Positions 34,472 to 43,015 of a stretch of DNA of 53,936 nt are shown in pieces. Below the pieces are notes generated by a model. That model was not told the origin of the DNA. It saw only the letters and a list, made by a program, of their open reading frames with translations, and made no database searches. A program made the position numbers and the translations under genes. Position 1 is the stretch's first letter; every line of letters starts with the position of its first letter. The stretch covers positions 1-53,936 of the forward strand of contig NZ_JACRMG010000022.1 of NCBI RefSeq assembly GCF_016219575.1, in the 5' to 3' direction. The DNA comes from Bradyrhizobium sp. GTDB lineage: Bacteria > Pseudomonadota > Alphaproteobacteria > Rhizobiales > Xanthobacteraceae.

Positions 34472-35539
34472 TCATGGCATCGCAAAGCGCAGCGTCTTGC
34501 TGCCGCCGCTCATGTCGACGGCGGCAAAGCCTGCGGCGGAAAGCCCGCGCGTGCCGCAATCGCCCTGTTCGTTGATCTCGAACTTGGCTTCCCGGGTGCA
34601 GAGCTGCGTGGCGCCGCCCCAGTTCAACGCCTTGTCCCTGTACTTCACCGTGCGGTTCTCGCCGTCGACGGCTTCCGCAAAGCTGAAAATCTGCTTCGGC
34701 TGGCCGGCGACGTCGGGATGCAGGCACTTGCCGGGGTCGATGCGGTACCAGCCGCGGCTCGTCACGGTCTTGCCGTCGTCCGTCGCCACCGCCGCCATGA
34801 CCTTGTGCGGCGTGTCGTTGCACCAGGTCAGCCCCGTCGCGGAAGGCGACTGCACCGCCTCGATCAGCTTGGCGAAGAAGTTCGGCTGCTGCACGGCGTC
34901 CGCATTCAGCCCGCGGCTCTTCAGAAACGCATTCAGCGCGGCCTGGGTCTTCGGCCCGTCGGTGCCGTCGATCGGCGCGGCATCGTAACCGGCGACGACC
35001 AGCAGCCGCTGGATGCCCGCTAGTCGCGCCTGCTCGTCGTCGTACTCGGAGTCTTCGGCGAGATAGGCGATGAGGTGGCCGTCGTCGGTCTGCGTCGGAT
35101 TGATCTGGGTGAACGGCGCCGGGGTCTGTCCGGAACGGCATTGCCGCGCAGCTGCGATGACGAAATTCTGCTCGGCGATGCAGAGCGTGTCGGCACCGCC
35201 CTGCGGCGCCGGCGAGGAGCCGTAGAGACCGAGCGCGCGCGCATGCAGCAAGATGCGATCGGCGGTCAGCGTGCCCTGCGCCACCACGCGGCAGCCGGCG
35301 GGATCGATGCGGAACCAGCCGCGCGTGGCGGTCGCCGACTGATGATCGATGCCGATCGCCACCTCGACCACATAGCTCATGCGGTTGCAGAGTTTCAGGT
35401 CCGCATGCGCGGGTGCGGCAGACGCCAGGATCGACACAATTGCCGCAGGCAAAGAGAGAGCCGTACGCCGCACATAACGGCGCATCCGGGCGCGAAGACT
35501 GCGCCTGATCTTCGGGGCTTTCTCTCTGAAGCCTGTCAC
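34472..35539 (-). CDS. Secreted protein with two DUF1036 domains
   Basis: 355 residues. A signal peptide is followed by a first DUF1036-type domain (LKLCNRMSYVVEVAIG, GWFRIDPAGCRVV) at about 48-150. A peptidoglycan-binding-like segment comes next (about 188-225, GYDAAPIDGTDGPKTQAALN), then a second DUF1036 domain (TWCNDTPHKVMAAVA, GWYRIDPGKCLHP). The GTG start at 35539 overlaps the argB stop by four bases; ATG 35485 would give a more standard signal peptide (MRRYVRRTALSLPA) and is a real alternative. Predicted periplasmic; function unknown. Confidence 0.8.
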   Translation of the reverse strand: MTGFREKAPKIRRSLRARMRRYVRRTALSLPAAIVSILASAAPAHADLKLCNRMSYVVEVAIGIDHQSATATRGWFRIDPAGCRVVAQGTLTADRILLHARALGLYGSSPAPQGGADTLCIAEQNFVIAAARQCRSGQTPAPFTQINPTQTDDGHLIAYLAEDSEYDDEQARLAGIQRLLVVAGYDAAPIDGTDGPKTQAALNAFLKSRGLNADAVQQPNFFAKLIEAVQSPSATGLTWCNDTPHKVMAAVATDDGKTVTSRGWYRIDPGKCLHPDVAGQPKQIFSFAEAVDGENRTVKYRDKALNWGGATQLCTREAKFEINEQGDCGTRGLSAAGFAAVDMSGGSKTLRFAMP

Positions 35540-36429
35540 TTGTGGATCAGCGTGCCGGTGCCCTGATTCGTGAACAGCTCAAGCAATACCGCATGTTGAG
35601 TCTTGCCGTCGATGATGACGACGCCCTGCACGCCCTGCTCCAGGGCGTAGATGCAGGTCTCGACCTTCGGGATCATGCCGCCGGAAATGGTGCCGTCGGC
35701 GATCAGTTTTCGCGCGTCCTTTACGGAGAGTTCGGGAATCAGCTTCTTCGACTTGTCGAGCACGCCGGGCACGTCGGTGAGCAGCAAGAGGCGCTTGGCC
35801 TTCAGCGCGCCGGCCACGGCCCCTGCAAAAGTGTCGGCGTTGACGTTCAGTGTCTGCCCGTCGGCCGAAGTCGCGAGCGGCGCCAGCACCGGAATCAGTT
35901 CATGGCCGATCAGCTGGTTGAGCAACGTGAGGTCCACCTTCTCGGGATCGCCGACGAAGCCGAGATCGATCGCCTTCTCGATGTTGGAATCCGGATCGAC
36001 CATGGTGCGCTTGGTCTTCGACGCCTTCACCATGCTGCCGTCCTTGCCGGACAGGCCCACCGCCTTGCCGCCGGCCTCGTTGATGTAGCCGACCAGCTGC
36101 TTGTTGACTGAACCCGCCAGCACCATCTCGACGATCTCGATGGTGGCGGCGTCGGTGATGCGCAGGCCGGCTGCGAATTCCGACTGGATGCCGAGGCGCT
36201 TGAGCATGGTCGCGATCTGCGGCCCGCCGCCATGCACCACCACCGGATTGATCGCGGTCTGCTCCAGCAGCACGATGTCGCGCGCGAAAGCTTTCGCGGT
36301 GTCCTCGTCGCCCATGGCATGGCCGCCATACTTGATGACGATGGTTTCCTCGTCATATTCCTGCATGTGCGGCAGCGCCTCGGACAGGATGCGGGCCTTG
36401 TCGAGCGGGCTGATATCGGTGTCGGTCAT
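35536..36429 (-). CDS. argB: Acetylglutamate kinase
   Basis: Second step of arginine biosynthesis: phosphorylates N-acetylglutamate. It has 297 residues. The substrate loops read VIKYGGHAMGD and VVHGGGPQIATMLKRLGI, and the arginine-responsive hexameric type is suggested by the N-terminal helix. It overlaps the DUF1036 start by four bases. The block argB-engB-yidC-rnpA-rpmH on this strand is typical for Bradyrhizobium relatives. Confidence 0.95.
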   Translation of the reverse strand: MTDTDISPLDKARILSEALPHMQEYDEETIVIKYGGHAMGDEDTAKAFARDIVLLEQTAINPVVVHGGGPQIATMLKRLGIQSEFAAGLRITDAATIEIVEMVLAGSVNKQLVGYINEAGGKAVGLSGKDGSMVKASKTKRTMVDPDSNIEKAIDLGFVGDPEKVDLTLLNQLIGHELIPVLAPLATSADGQTLNVNADTFAGAVAGALKAKRLLLLTDVPGVLDKSKKLIPELSVKDARKLIADGTISGGMIPKVETCIYALEQGVQGVVIIDGKTQHAVLLELFTNQGTGTLIHK

Positions 36430-36521
36430 GAAACGGTCTCGCGAGAACGGGCGGGGCGGATGTCGGGCCGGTTTCTATCCGATTGCCGGGCAGGGCGCAA
36501 AGAGGCCGCGCCGCAGCCCTG

Positions 36522-36893
36522 TCACGCGCGCCGGGGCCACGCCGCTGCAACCGCCAGTGCCAGCCAGCTTGCGATCAGCAGCGTGCCGCCGGTCGGCGCG
36601 GCAAGCGGGAACAGGCCGTGGCCGGCAAATTGCCGCAGCGTCAGGTCGCCGGCGAACAGCGCCGCCGCGACGACGAATCCGCCCGCAGCAGCAAGCCCGA
36701 TGCGGGCATGGATGAGAGCGCGCTCCGCCAGCGCCACGGCCGCCAGCACGGCGCAGGCATGAAACAGCAGCATCGACGATGCGGCGGCAAGCCGCGAGGC
36801 TTCGGCCTGGTGTGCGGAGGCTGCCGCCAGGATGACGCCGTCGGCACCCATGATGCCCGCCAGCACGATCAGCACGCGCGCGGCACGGTTCAT
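36522..36893 (-). CDS. DUF423 small membrane protein
   Basis: 123 residues with four hydrophobic segments (VLIVLAGIMGADGVILAAAS, MLLFHACAVLAAVALAE, and two more) and the family-like GGTLLIASWLALA. DUF423 (YgdD-type) proteins are of unknown function. The ATG overlaps the engB stop by four bases (ATGA), so the genes are coupled. Confidence 0.83.
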   Translation of the reverse strand: MNRAARVLIVLAGIMGADGVILAAASAHQAEASRLAAASSMLLFHACAVLAAVALAERALIHARIGLAAAGGFVVAAALFAGDLTLRQFAGHGLFPLAAPTGGTLLIASWLALAVAAAWPRRA

Positions 36894-37573
36894 TGCCCGC
36901 GCTCCCGCATCAGGCGCACCATCGCCGCGCGCAATTCCGGCATGCCCTGGCCCGAGCGCGAGGACGTTGTCAGCACTTCGGGAAACGCAGCGGGATGTCT
37001 TGCCAGCGCCGCCTTGGTTTCCTCGATCCGTGCGGCGAGTTCGGCCGCCTTCACCTGGTCGGCCTTGGTCAGCACGATCTGGTAGCTCACGGCGGACTTG
37101 TCCAGCGTCTTCAGCACGTCCTGGTCGACGTCCTTCAGGCCGTGGCGGCCGTCGATCAACACATAGACGCGCGCCAGAGAAGCGCGCCCCAGCAGGAATT
37201 TGTGGATCAGCGCGGTCCATGACGCGACCTTGGTCTTCGCCGCCGCGGCGTAGCCATAGCCGGGCATGTCGACCAGCCGCAGACCATTCTTGTCGGGGCC
37301 TTCGAAGAAGATCAGTTCCTGCGTGCGGCCCGGCGTGTGCGAGGTGCGCGCCAGCGCGTTGCGGCCGGTCAGCGCGTTGATGAGGCTCGACTTGCCGACA
37401 TTGGAGCGGCCGGCGAACGCGATTTCGATGCCACCCATCGGCGGCAGCGTCTCGATCGAGGGCGAGGCCCAGATGAAGTGCCAGTCGCCGGCGAACAGCT
37501 TTCGCCCTTGCTCGATCAGCTCCGCATCGATGTCGGTGGCGGTCATGCGAAGGCGTCCCTGCTCGTCGGTCAT
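36890..37573 (-). CDS. engB: Ribosome biogenesis GTPase EngB (YihA/YsxC)
   Basis: 227-residue GTPase needed for large-subunit assembly. G1 is AGRSNVGKSSLIN (about 55-67), G2 contains RTSHTPGRTQ, G3 is VDMPGYGYA, and G4 is LTKADQVK. The ATG start gives a normal length. It sits between yidC and the DUF423 gene on the same strand; a palindromic repeat separates it from yidC. Confidence 0.95.
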   Translation of the reverse strand: MTDEQGRLRMTATDIDAELIEQGRKLFAGDWHFIWASPSIETLPPMGGIEIAFAGRSNVGKSSLINALTGRNALARTSHTPGRTQELIFFEGPDKNGLRLVDMPGYGYAAAAKTKVASWTALIHKFLLGRASLARVYVLIDGRHGLKDVDQDVLKTLDKSAVSYQIVLTKADQVKAAELAARIEETKAALARHPAAFPEVLTTSSRSGQGMPELRAAMVRLMRERGQ

Positions 37574-37648
37574 TCCGGGATGGTGCGGAGCACCAGGCCC
37601 GGAATCTCGAGATTCCGGGTTCGATGTTTCGCATCGCCCCGGAATGAC
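37569..37648. repeat. GTCATTCCGGG palindromic repeat
   Basis: GTCATTCCGGGATGGTGC faces CCCCGGAATGAC at the end, with CCCGGAATCTCGAGATTCCGGG as a perfect inner palindrome. A sister copy is at 42053. Its first bases overlap the engB start region. Confidence 0.7.
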
Positions 37649-37669
37649 GTCACGCGAATGCGCGCGACG

Positions 37670-39562
37670 TCACGTCTTCGACTCCGCCTTCGCCTCTGGC
37701 TTCTTCGCGAAGGTGGCCCGGAGATTGTCGAACAGCTCCACCTTCACGCCGTTCTTGCGCATGATGTAGCTCTGCTGGATGACCGAGAGCAGATTGTTCC
37801 ACGCCCAGTAGATGACGAGGCCCGCGGGGAAGCTCGCCAGCATGAAGGTGAAGATCAGCGGCATCCAGTCGAAGATCATCTTCTGGGTCGGATCCGGGGG
37901 CGCCGGGTTGAGCTTCATCTGGACCCACATCGTGATGCCCATGACGATCGGCCAGATGCCGAGCATCAGATAGGCGCCGATATGCGGGCCGAACACCGCG
38001 AGCGGATCGAACGGAATCAGCCCGAACAGGTTGAAGATCGTGGTCGGGTCGGGCGCCGAGAGATCCTTGATCCAGCCGTAGAACGGCGCGTGACGCATCT
38101 CGATGGTGACGAACAGCACCTTGTAGAGCGAGAAGAACACCGGGATCTGCAGCAGGACGGGAAGACAGCCCGCGACCGGATTGATCTTCTCCTTCTTGTA
38201 GATCTCCATCATCTCCTGCTGCTGCTTCACCTTGTCGTCGGGGAAGCGTTCCTTCAGCGCCTGCAGCTGCGGCTGCACCGACTTCATCTTCGCCATCGAG
38301 GCGTAGGACTTGTTGGCGAGCGGGAAGAAGATCAGCTTCACCAGCACGGTCACCAGCAGGATCGCGATGCCGAAATTGCCGAACATGTGGAAGAACCAGT
38401 CCAGCGCCAGGAACATCGGCTTGGTGATGAAGTAGAACCAGCCCCAGTCGATCAAGAGATCGAAATGGTTGAGCCCGAGCTGCTTGTTGTAGCCGCCCAG
38501 CCCAACCAGCGGGAAGTTGATGCCGACCACGCCCGCTTCCTTGGCGCCGGCAAACAGCCGTGCATTGGAGGAGCCGGTGCCGCCGATCGGAATCGTCTGC
38601 GGGTCCTGCAGATAGTCGGTCTGGTAGGTGCGGGTCTTGCCGACGAGGTTGGACGAAAAACGCGCCTTCAGCTTCGCCGTGGTGTCGGGCAGCAGCGCCG
38701 AGGCCCAGTATTTGTCGGTGATGCCGAGCCAGCCATTGGTGACGTTGAACTCCACCTGCTTGGCATCGTCGATCGACTTGTAGGGATATTCCTGCAGTCC
38801 CTTTTCGCCGAGATAGCCGATCAGGCCTTCGTGCAGGATGTAATAGCCGGACACCTCGGGCGCGCCGTGGCGCGAGATCAGCGCGAACGGATAGAGCGTC
38901 ACCGGCGTGGAGCCGATATTGCTCACTTCGTCCTTCACCGTGAAGAGATAGCGCTCGTCGATCGCGATGGTGCGCTTGAAGGTGAGGCCTTCGCCGTTGT
39001 CGTGCTTCAGCACCACCGGGCTCGACGGCGACAGCACATTCGAGCCTTCCTGCGTCCACATCGTGTTCTGGTCGGGCAGGCGGATCTGCGAGCCCGCCGC
39101 CGGCACCCAGCCGAACTCGGCGTAATAGGGGCTTGCGGTCTGCGACGGCGAGAACAGCACGATGGCCGGCGACTTCGGATCGACCGTCTCGCGATACTGG
39201 TTCAGCGCGACGTCGTCGATGCGCGCGCCCCTGAGCGAGATGCTGCCGGAGATCTTCGGGCTGTCGATCTTGATGCGCGGGGTGGCCGCGATCGCGGCGT
39301 CGCGCGGCAGCAGGGCGCTGGCGACGGGCGTCACCGGCGTGCCCGAGGAGGGCGTGGTGCCGGCCTGCGGCGTCGCGCTGCCGGGCGTGCTGGTTCCCGG
39401 AGCGGCGCCGGGCGCCGCCTGCGTCGGCTTCTGCAGCTCGGCCTGCTTCTGGGCCTCGACGCGCTGCTTCTCCATCTGCGGCACATTGTAGAAATATTGC
39501 CAGGCGATCAGCACGAGGCCGGACAGAATGACGGCGAGGATGGTGTTGCGATTGTCGGTCAT
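37670..39562 (-). CDS. yidC: Membrane protein insertase YidC
   Basis: 630 residues, gram-negative long form. The N-terminal membrane anchor (NTILAVILSGLVLIAWQYF) is followed by a Pro/Thr-rich linker and a large periplasmic domain (about 100-360). The Oxa1 domain has five hydrophobic segments (about 365-600) with GCLPVLLQIPVFFSLYKV. It inserts and folds inner-membrane proteins with or without SecYEG. Its start is 20 bases after the rnpA stop, so it shares the rpmH-rnpA transcript. Confidence 0.96.
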   Translation of the reverse strand: MTDNRNTILAVILSGLVLIAWQYFYNVPQMEKQRVEAQKQAELQKPTQAAPGAAPGTSTPGSATPQAGTTPSSGTPVTPVASALLPRDAAIAATPRIKIDSPKISGSISLRGARIDDVALNQYRETVDPKSPAIVLFSPSQTASPYYAEFGWVPAAGSQIRLPDQNTMWTQEGSNVLSPSSPVVLKHDNGEGLTFKRTIAIDERYLFTVKDEVSNIGSTPVTLYPFALISRHGAPEVSGYYILHEGLIGYLGEKGLQEYPYKSIDDAKQVEFNVTNGWLGITDKYWASALLPDTTAKLKARFSSNLVGKTRTYQTDYLQDPQTIPIGGTGSSNARLFAGAKEAGVVGINFPLVGLGGYNKQLGLNHFDLLIDWGWFYFITKPMFLALDWFFHMFGNFGIAILLVTVLVKLIFFPLANKSYASMAKMKSVQPQLQALKERFPDDKVKQQQEMMEIYKKEKINPVAGCLPVLLQIPVFFSLYKVLFVTIEMRHAPFYGWIKDLSAPDPTTIFNLFGLIPFDPLAVFGPHIGAYLMLGIWPIVMGITMWVQMKLNPAPPDPTQKMIFDWMPLIFTFMLASFPAGLVIYWAWNNLLSVIQQSYIMRKNGVKVELFDNLRATFAKKPEAKAESKT

Positions 39563-39582
39563 CGGTTTTGCGGTCTCGTCAT

Positions 39583-39993
39583 TCAGGTCGGGGTGGAGCG
39601 CCGTGAGTCCTTCTTAGACGCGTTTTCTTTACGCGAACCGGAACCCACTTCGCTTGAAAACGCTTTGGTCGGTCGATCAAGGCGGCGGAGCGCCGAACGC
39701 AGATCGTCCAGCATGACCGCAAAGTCCCGCGTCAGCGCCTCCCGGCGGCCGACTAGCACATAATCATGGTGCGGTCGCATGGATATGACGTCCAGCCGCT
39801 TCACCAGTTCGCGAAGCCTGCGCCGGATGCGGTTGCGCTCGGTGGCGGTGCCGTTTTTCTTGGTGACGGTGAAGCCGAGGCGGATCGGACCCTGGTCGTC
39901 GCGGCGGCGGGCCTGCAGGGCAAAGGCCGCGCTGGAGACCCTCGCGCCATTGGCAACGGCGAGGAAGTCCGCCCGCTGCCTTAGCCGATCCAT
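39583..39993 (-). CDS. rnpA: Ribonuclease P protein component
   Basis: 136 residues. The chosen ATG (39993) gives MDRLRQRADFLAVANG; the same frame is open far upstream through rpmH but that part has no family match. The RNR-type motif is visible as GTATERNRIRRRLRELVKR. It assists the RNA subunit in 5' processing of tRNA. It lies 26 bases after rpmH and 20 before yidC. Confidence 0.95.
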   Translation of the reverse strand: MDRLRQRADFLAVANGARVSSAAFALQARRRDDQGPIRLGFTVTKKNGTATERNRIRRRLRELVKRLDVISMRPHHDYVLVGRREALTRDFAVMLDDLRSALRRLDRPTKAFSSEVGSGSRKENASKKDSRRSTPT

Positions 39994-40019
39994 GTTTGCT
40001 GTCCTAGGGGCGGCCCGGC

Positions 40020-40154
40020 TCAGGCGCTCAGACGCTTGCGGCCCCGCGCGCGGCGGGCGGCGAGAACCTTGCGGCCGCCGGCGGTGGCCAGGCGCGCGCG
40101 GAAACCGTGGCGGCGCTTGCGCACCAGTTTGCTGGGTTGATAGGTCCGCTTCAC
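40020..40154 (-). CDS. rpmH: Ribosomal protein L34
   Basis: 44 residues, the normal size: KRTYQPSKLVRKRRHGFRAR, then LATAGGRKVLAARRARGRKR and a short tail. The start codon is GTG at 40154. Its first residues KRTYQPS are the L34 signature. First gene of rpmH-rnpA-yidC. Confidence 0.95.
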   Translation of the reverse strand: MKRTYQPSKLVRKRRHGFRARLATAGGRKVLAARRARGRKRLSA

Positions 40155-40543
40155 GGGTCGATCTCCGCTGACATAGCAATTCGCCGCTTGAGGCAATCTG
40201 CCGTTGAATTGAGAAGGCGTCCGGTGATGCTGACCGGCCCAAAACGGCCGTTTGCGGCCCCAATGAGCCGCCGCCCGAAAAACCGGGCCATCGCGGACAA
40301 TTGGCGCGGCTTATAAGCGAGCGACCCCAATTCGTCAACGCTATCAGATGTCTCGGCCGGGGTTCTTCGAAACGGCACAATCTCCGTAAATATTGCTGAT
40401 TTTGCGGTGTTTTAACGGTTGAGGATGGCGACCCGTCCGGCCGAACACTAGATCAGGGAACCGGCGCACATTAGCGATCGGTAATTTGACCGGCTTGGGG
40501 GCAGGACCGCATCCTGCAGGACCGGATATCGAGGGCAGATATC
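40155..40543. other. Intergenic region between rpmH and the sensor kinase
   Basis: It holds the divergent promoters for rpmH-rnpA-yidC and for the kinase. I looked for DnaA boxes (TTATNCACA) because rpmH borders oriC in many bacteria, and saw none. A short inverted pair AAACGGCCGTTT is at about 40242. No gene is supported. Confidence 0.45.
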
Positions 40544-42028
40544 GTGTCAGAGGCGACTGACAATCAGCCGGACGGCGACAGGCCGCGACCCCCCGGGGGG
40601 GCGCGCCGGTTCGGCCTGTCCGGCAAGCTGCTCTTGATGACCATTCCGCTGGCCATGATCGCCGGCATGATGATCTACGTGCCCGCCATCGCCAACTTCC
40701 GGGTCAACCGGCTCAACGATCGCCTCGCCGCCGCCAACACCGCCGCCCTGGTGCTGGATGCCGCACCGTCGGGCATGGTGCCGGAGACGCTGGCGCGGCA
40801 GATCCTCACCAGCATCGATGCGCGTGCGGTGGCCATCAAGATGGGCCAGCAGCGCCGCCTGCTGGCGAGCGCCGATCTGCCCGAGAAGATCGACCACGAC
40901 ATCGACACCCGCAACATCACCGTGTGGGCGGCGATCCACGATGCGTTCGAGGTCATGTTCGAGAACGACAACCACGCGATCCGCGTGGTCGGCAAGGCGC
41001 CGGGCGCCGCGCAATTCATCGAGGTGGTGATCGACGAGGCGCCGCTGCGCAAGGCGATGTACCGCTTCTCGCGCAACGTGCTGATCGTGTCGCTCTTGAT
41101 CGCCGGCATCGTGTCGGCGCTGGTTTACCTCGCCTTGCATTATCTCTTCGTGCGGCCGATGCGGCGGCTCACCGCCAATCTCGTCGGCTTCCACGAAAAC
41201 CCGGAAAATCCTGCGCGCATCATCGTTCCGAGCCAGCGCGGCGACGAGATCGGCGTCGCCGAGCGGGAATTGAGTGACATGCAGCGCGACCTCGTCTCGA
41301 TGCTGCATCAGAAGAGCCGGCTCGCCGCCCTCGGTCTTGCCGTCTCCAAGATCAACCACGATCTGCGCAACCTGCTGGCGTCCTCGCAGCTGCTGTCGGA
41401 CCAGCTCGCCAGCGTGCCCGATCCGCGCGTGCAGCGCTTTGCGCCAAAGCTGATGCGCTCGCTGGAGCGCGCGATCGCCTTCTGCCAGTCCACTCTGTCC
41501 TACGGCCGCGCGCAGGAGGCCGAGCCCGACCGCCGGCTGATGCTGGTCGAGCCTGTCGTCGCCGAGGTGCGGGAATCCGCAGGTCTCGCCAGCGACGCCT
41601 CGATCACTTGGGTCGCCGCAATCGAGCGCGGCCTCTCCATCGATGCCGATCCCGACCAGCTGTTCCGCGTGCTGCTCAACCTCGTGCGCAACGCGGCGCA
41701 GGCGCTGGAGAGCCAGCCGCAAAGCAGCGCCGCCGCGATGCAGATCCGCATCACCGGCCGCCGCGAGGGCTCGGTTGCGATCCTGGAAGTGTCCGACACC
41801 GGCCCCGGCGTGCCGGCGAAGACGCGTGCGCATCTGTTCGAGGCGTTCCAGACCTCCGGTCGCCCCGGCGGCAGCGGGCTGGGACTGGCCATCGCCGCCG
41901 AACTGATCCGCGCCCATGGCGGCAGCATCCACCTCGTCGAAGGCACCATCGGCGCCACCTTCCGCATCTCCATCCCTGACCGCCCGGTGGAACTGCAGAC
42001 CGTGCGCAACGAGCGGGCCAGCGCCTAA
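40544..42028 (+). CDS. Orphan membrane sensor histidine kinase
   Basis: 494 residues. The first membrane segment is at about 32-50 (LLMTIPLAMIAGMMIYVPA), a periplasmic part spans about 52-180, and the second segment is at about 183-205. A HAMP domain follows, then the H-box KINHDLRNLLASS (about 268-280). The ATPase domain has N-box LLNLVRNAAQALES and G-boxes VSDTGPGVPA and GSGLGLAIAAELI. The GTG start fits. There is no response regulator next to it, so its partner must be elsewhere; the signal is unknown. Confidence 0.9.
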   Translation: MSEATDNQPDGDRPRPPGGARRFGLSGKLLLMTIPLAMIAGMMIYVPAIANFRVNRLNDRLAAANTAALVLDAAPSGMVPETLARQILTSIDARAVAIKMGQQRRLLASADLPEKIDHDIDTRNITVWAAIHDAFEVMFENDNHAIRVVGKAPGAAQFIEVVIDEAPLRKAMYRFSRNVLIVSLLIAGIVSALVYLALHYLFVRPMRRLTANLVGFHENPENPARIIVPSQRGDEIGVAERELSDMQRDLVSMLHQKSRLAALGLAVSKINHDLRNLLASSQLLSDQLASVPDPRVQRFAPKLMRSLERAIAFCQSTLSYGRAQEAEPDRRLMLVEPVVAEVRESAGLASDASITWVAAIERGLSIDADPDQLFRVLLNLVRNAAQALESQPQSSAAAMQIRITGRREGSVAILEVSDTGPGVPAKTRAHLFEAFQTSGRPGGSGLGLAIAAELIRAHGGSIHLVEGTIGATFRISIPDRPVELQTVRNERASA

Positions 42029-42052
42029 GCCGTTATAACCGCAGTCTTTTCC

Positions 42053-42145
42053 GTCATTCCGGGGCTTCGCGCAGCGATCAACCCGGAATCTGGAGCTAAT
42101 GGAGCGAGATTCCGGGTTCGCGCTCACGCGCGCCCCCGGAATGAC
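42053..42145. repeat. GTCATTCCGGG palindromic repeat
   Basis: GTCATTCCGGGGCTTCGC faces GCGCCCCCGGAATGAC; CCCGGAATCTGGAGC and GAGATTCCGGG form the inner pair. It is a sister of the copy at 37569. The rest of 42029-42296 has no gene. Confidence 0.7.
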
Positions 42146-42296
42146 GATGGAAACCATGCGGTCCGGCGCCCGGACCACGTCGCTTCCGGACCTTGCAAAC
42201 CAGTCCGGAAGCCGGTAGCTAGAGCGCTCTTCGCGGCCATCCGAGCCTTCACCGGATGCAAATCGGGTTTTCAAGCCCCATATCGCCGAAGAAAAC

Positions 42297-42373
42297 GCGC
42301 CCGTAGCTCAGCTGGATAGAGCATCAGACTACGAATCTGAGGGTCGGACGTTCGAATCGTTCCGGGCGCGCCA
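42297..42373 (+). tRNA. tRNA-Arg (anticodon ACG)
   Basis: 77 bases including an encoded CCA. The acceptor stem is GCGCCCG/CGGGCGC, the D arm GCTC...GAGC, the anticodon stem TCAGA/TCTGA with loop CTACGAA (anticodon ACG, read as ICG), and the T arm GGACG/CGTTC around TTCGAAT. The 3' end is a classic integration site, and an accessory region starts directly behind it. Confidence 0.96.
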
Positions 42374-42419
42374 TCTATCTTCTTCACATGTCATCGATTT
42401 TCAGAACGGCCTAAAATCA

Positions 42420-42462
42420 CCCCAGACTAGAATCTCTGTTTAGTCTGGGTTTTAGTCTGGGG
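42420..42462. repeat. Alternate-pairing hairpin with repeated TAGTCTGGG
   Basis: CCCCAGACTA (42420-42429) can pair with TAGTCTGGG at 42441-42449 or with TAGTCTGGGG at 42453-42462; the two hairpins exclude each other, and AAATTTTT follows the second. It could terminate the tRNA transcript or be part of an old attachment region. The remaining 42463-42674 shows no gene. Confidence 0.45.
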
Positions 42463-42674
42463 AAATTTTTAGCCGGCAGGCGCCGATGCTTTCCATTCCG
42501 GATTGGAAGCGTGACCGCTCCCAATCCGCCTTTGTCTGCTTGGAGCGCCCAAACCGGGGCGGCGTCGGGCTGTCAAGGCCGAAGCCGCGAAGCGGAGGTG
42601 CGACAGCGCAACCTTTTGCGGCCCTGACGCCGGCCCGGTTCACGGTCGCCGGCAGCAAATGACCACATGCCTCG

Positions 42675-42887
42675 TCAGACCACATCGAGCTCGCGCTTCG
42701 GGCGCCATGCGACGGGATCAGCAATCCAGCGGTTGATGTCGGACTCATGCCAGCCGCTCCCGTTGACGCTGATCCTGATCTGCGGCGGGAACGTGCCCTC
42801 GGCGATCTTGCGGTAGATGGTGGACCGGGACAGCCCGGTCCGGGAAAGAACGGTTCTGAGGCGGATGATACGTTCCGGTTCGTGCAT
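42675..42887 (-). CDS. AlpA family phage-type regulator
   Basis: 70 residues with the AlpA helix-turn-helix: RLRTVLSRTGLSRSTIYRKI, then EGTFPPQIRIS and WIADPVAWR-type C-terminal part (INRWIADPVAWRPKRELD). AlpA proteins act as excisionases or regulators of integrative elements. It lies between the tRNA and the relaxase gene, as in many tRNA-linked islands. Some 130 bases without features separate it from traA. Confidence 0.85.
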   Translation of the reverse strand: MHEPERIIRLRTVLSRTGLSRSTIYRKIAEGTFPPQIRISVNGSGWHESDINRWIADPVAWRPKRELDVV

Positions 42888-43015
42888 AGCCGCGTTGCCT
42901 CCTGCTGGCTATTTCTGACGGCTTCTGAGCCCAGACAGGACATGCAGGTGCAAGCGGGCAAGAGGGTTGTTCGACTCGTCGTAGCGTGGCGTAGAGACGA
43001 TGGCAGATGGATGGT

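Noticed and set aside
37337..39763. A very long open frame antisense to yidC (about 800 codons)
   Set aside because: It mirrors yidC codon by codon, has Arg/His/Gln-rich shadow composition and no family motif; high GC content makes such frames common here.
40155..40543. Chromosome origin next to rpmH
   Set aside because: No DnaA boxes or AT-rich unwinding region seen, and dnaA is not adjacent.
40547..42274. A 575-codon frame antisense to the sensor kinase
   Set aside because: Shadow of the kinase gene, which has all H-, N- and G-box motifs; the antisense product is rich in Asp/His/Gln repeats only.
42452..42961. A 169-codon frame overlapping the AlpA gene
   Set aside because: The AlpA frame has a clear helix-turn-helix; the longer frame is low-complexity Ser/Arg/Pro without motif.
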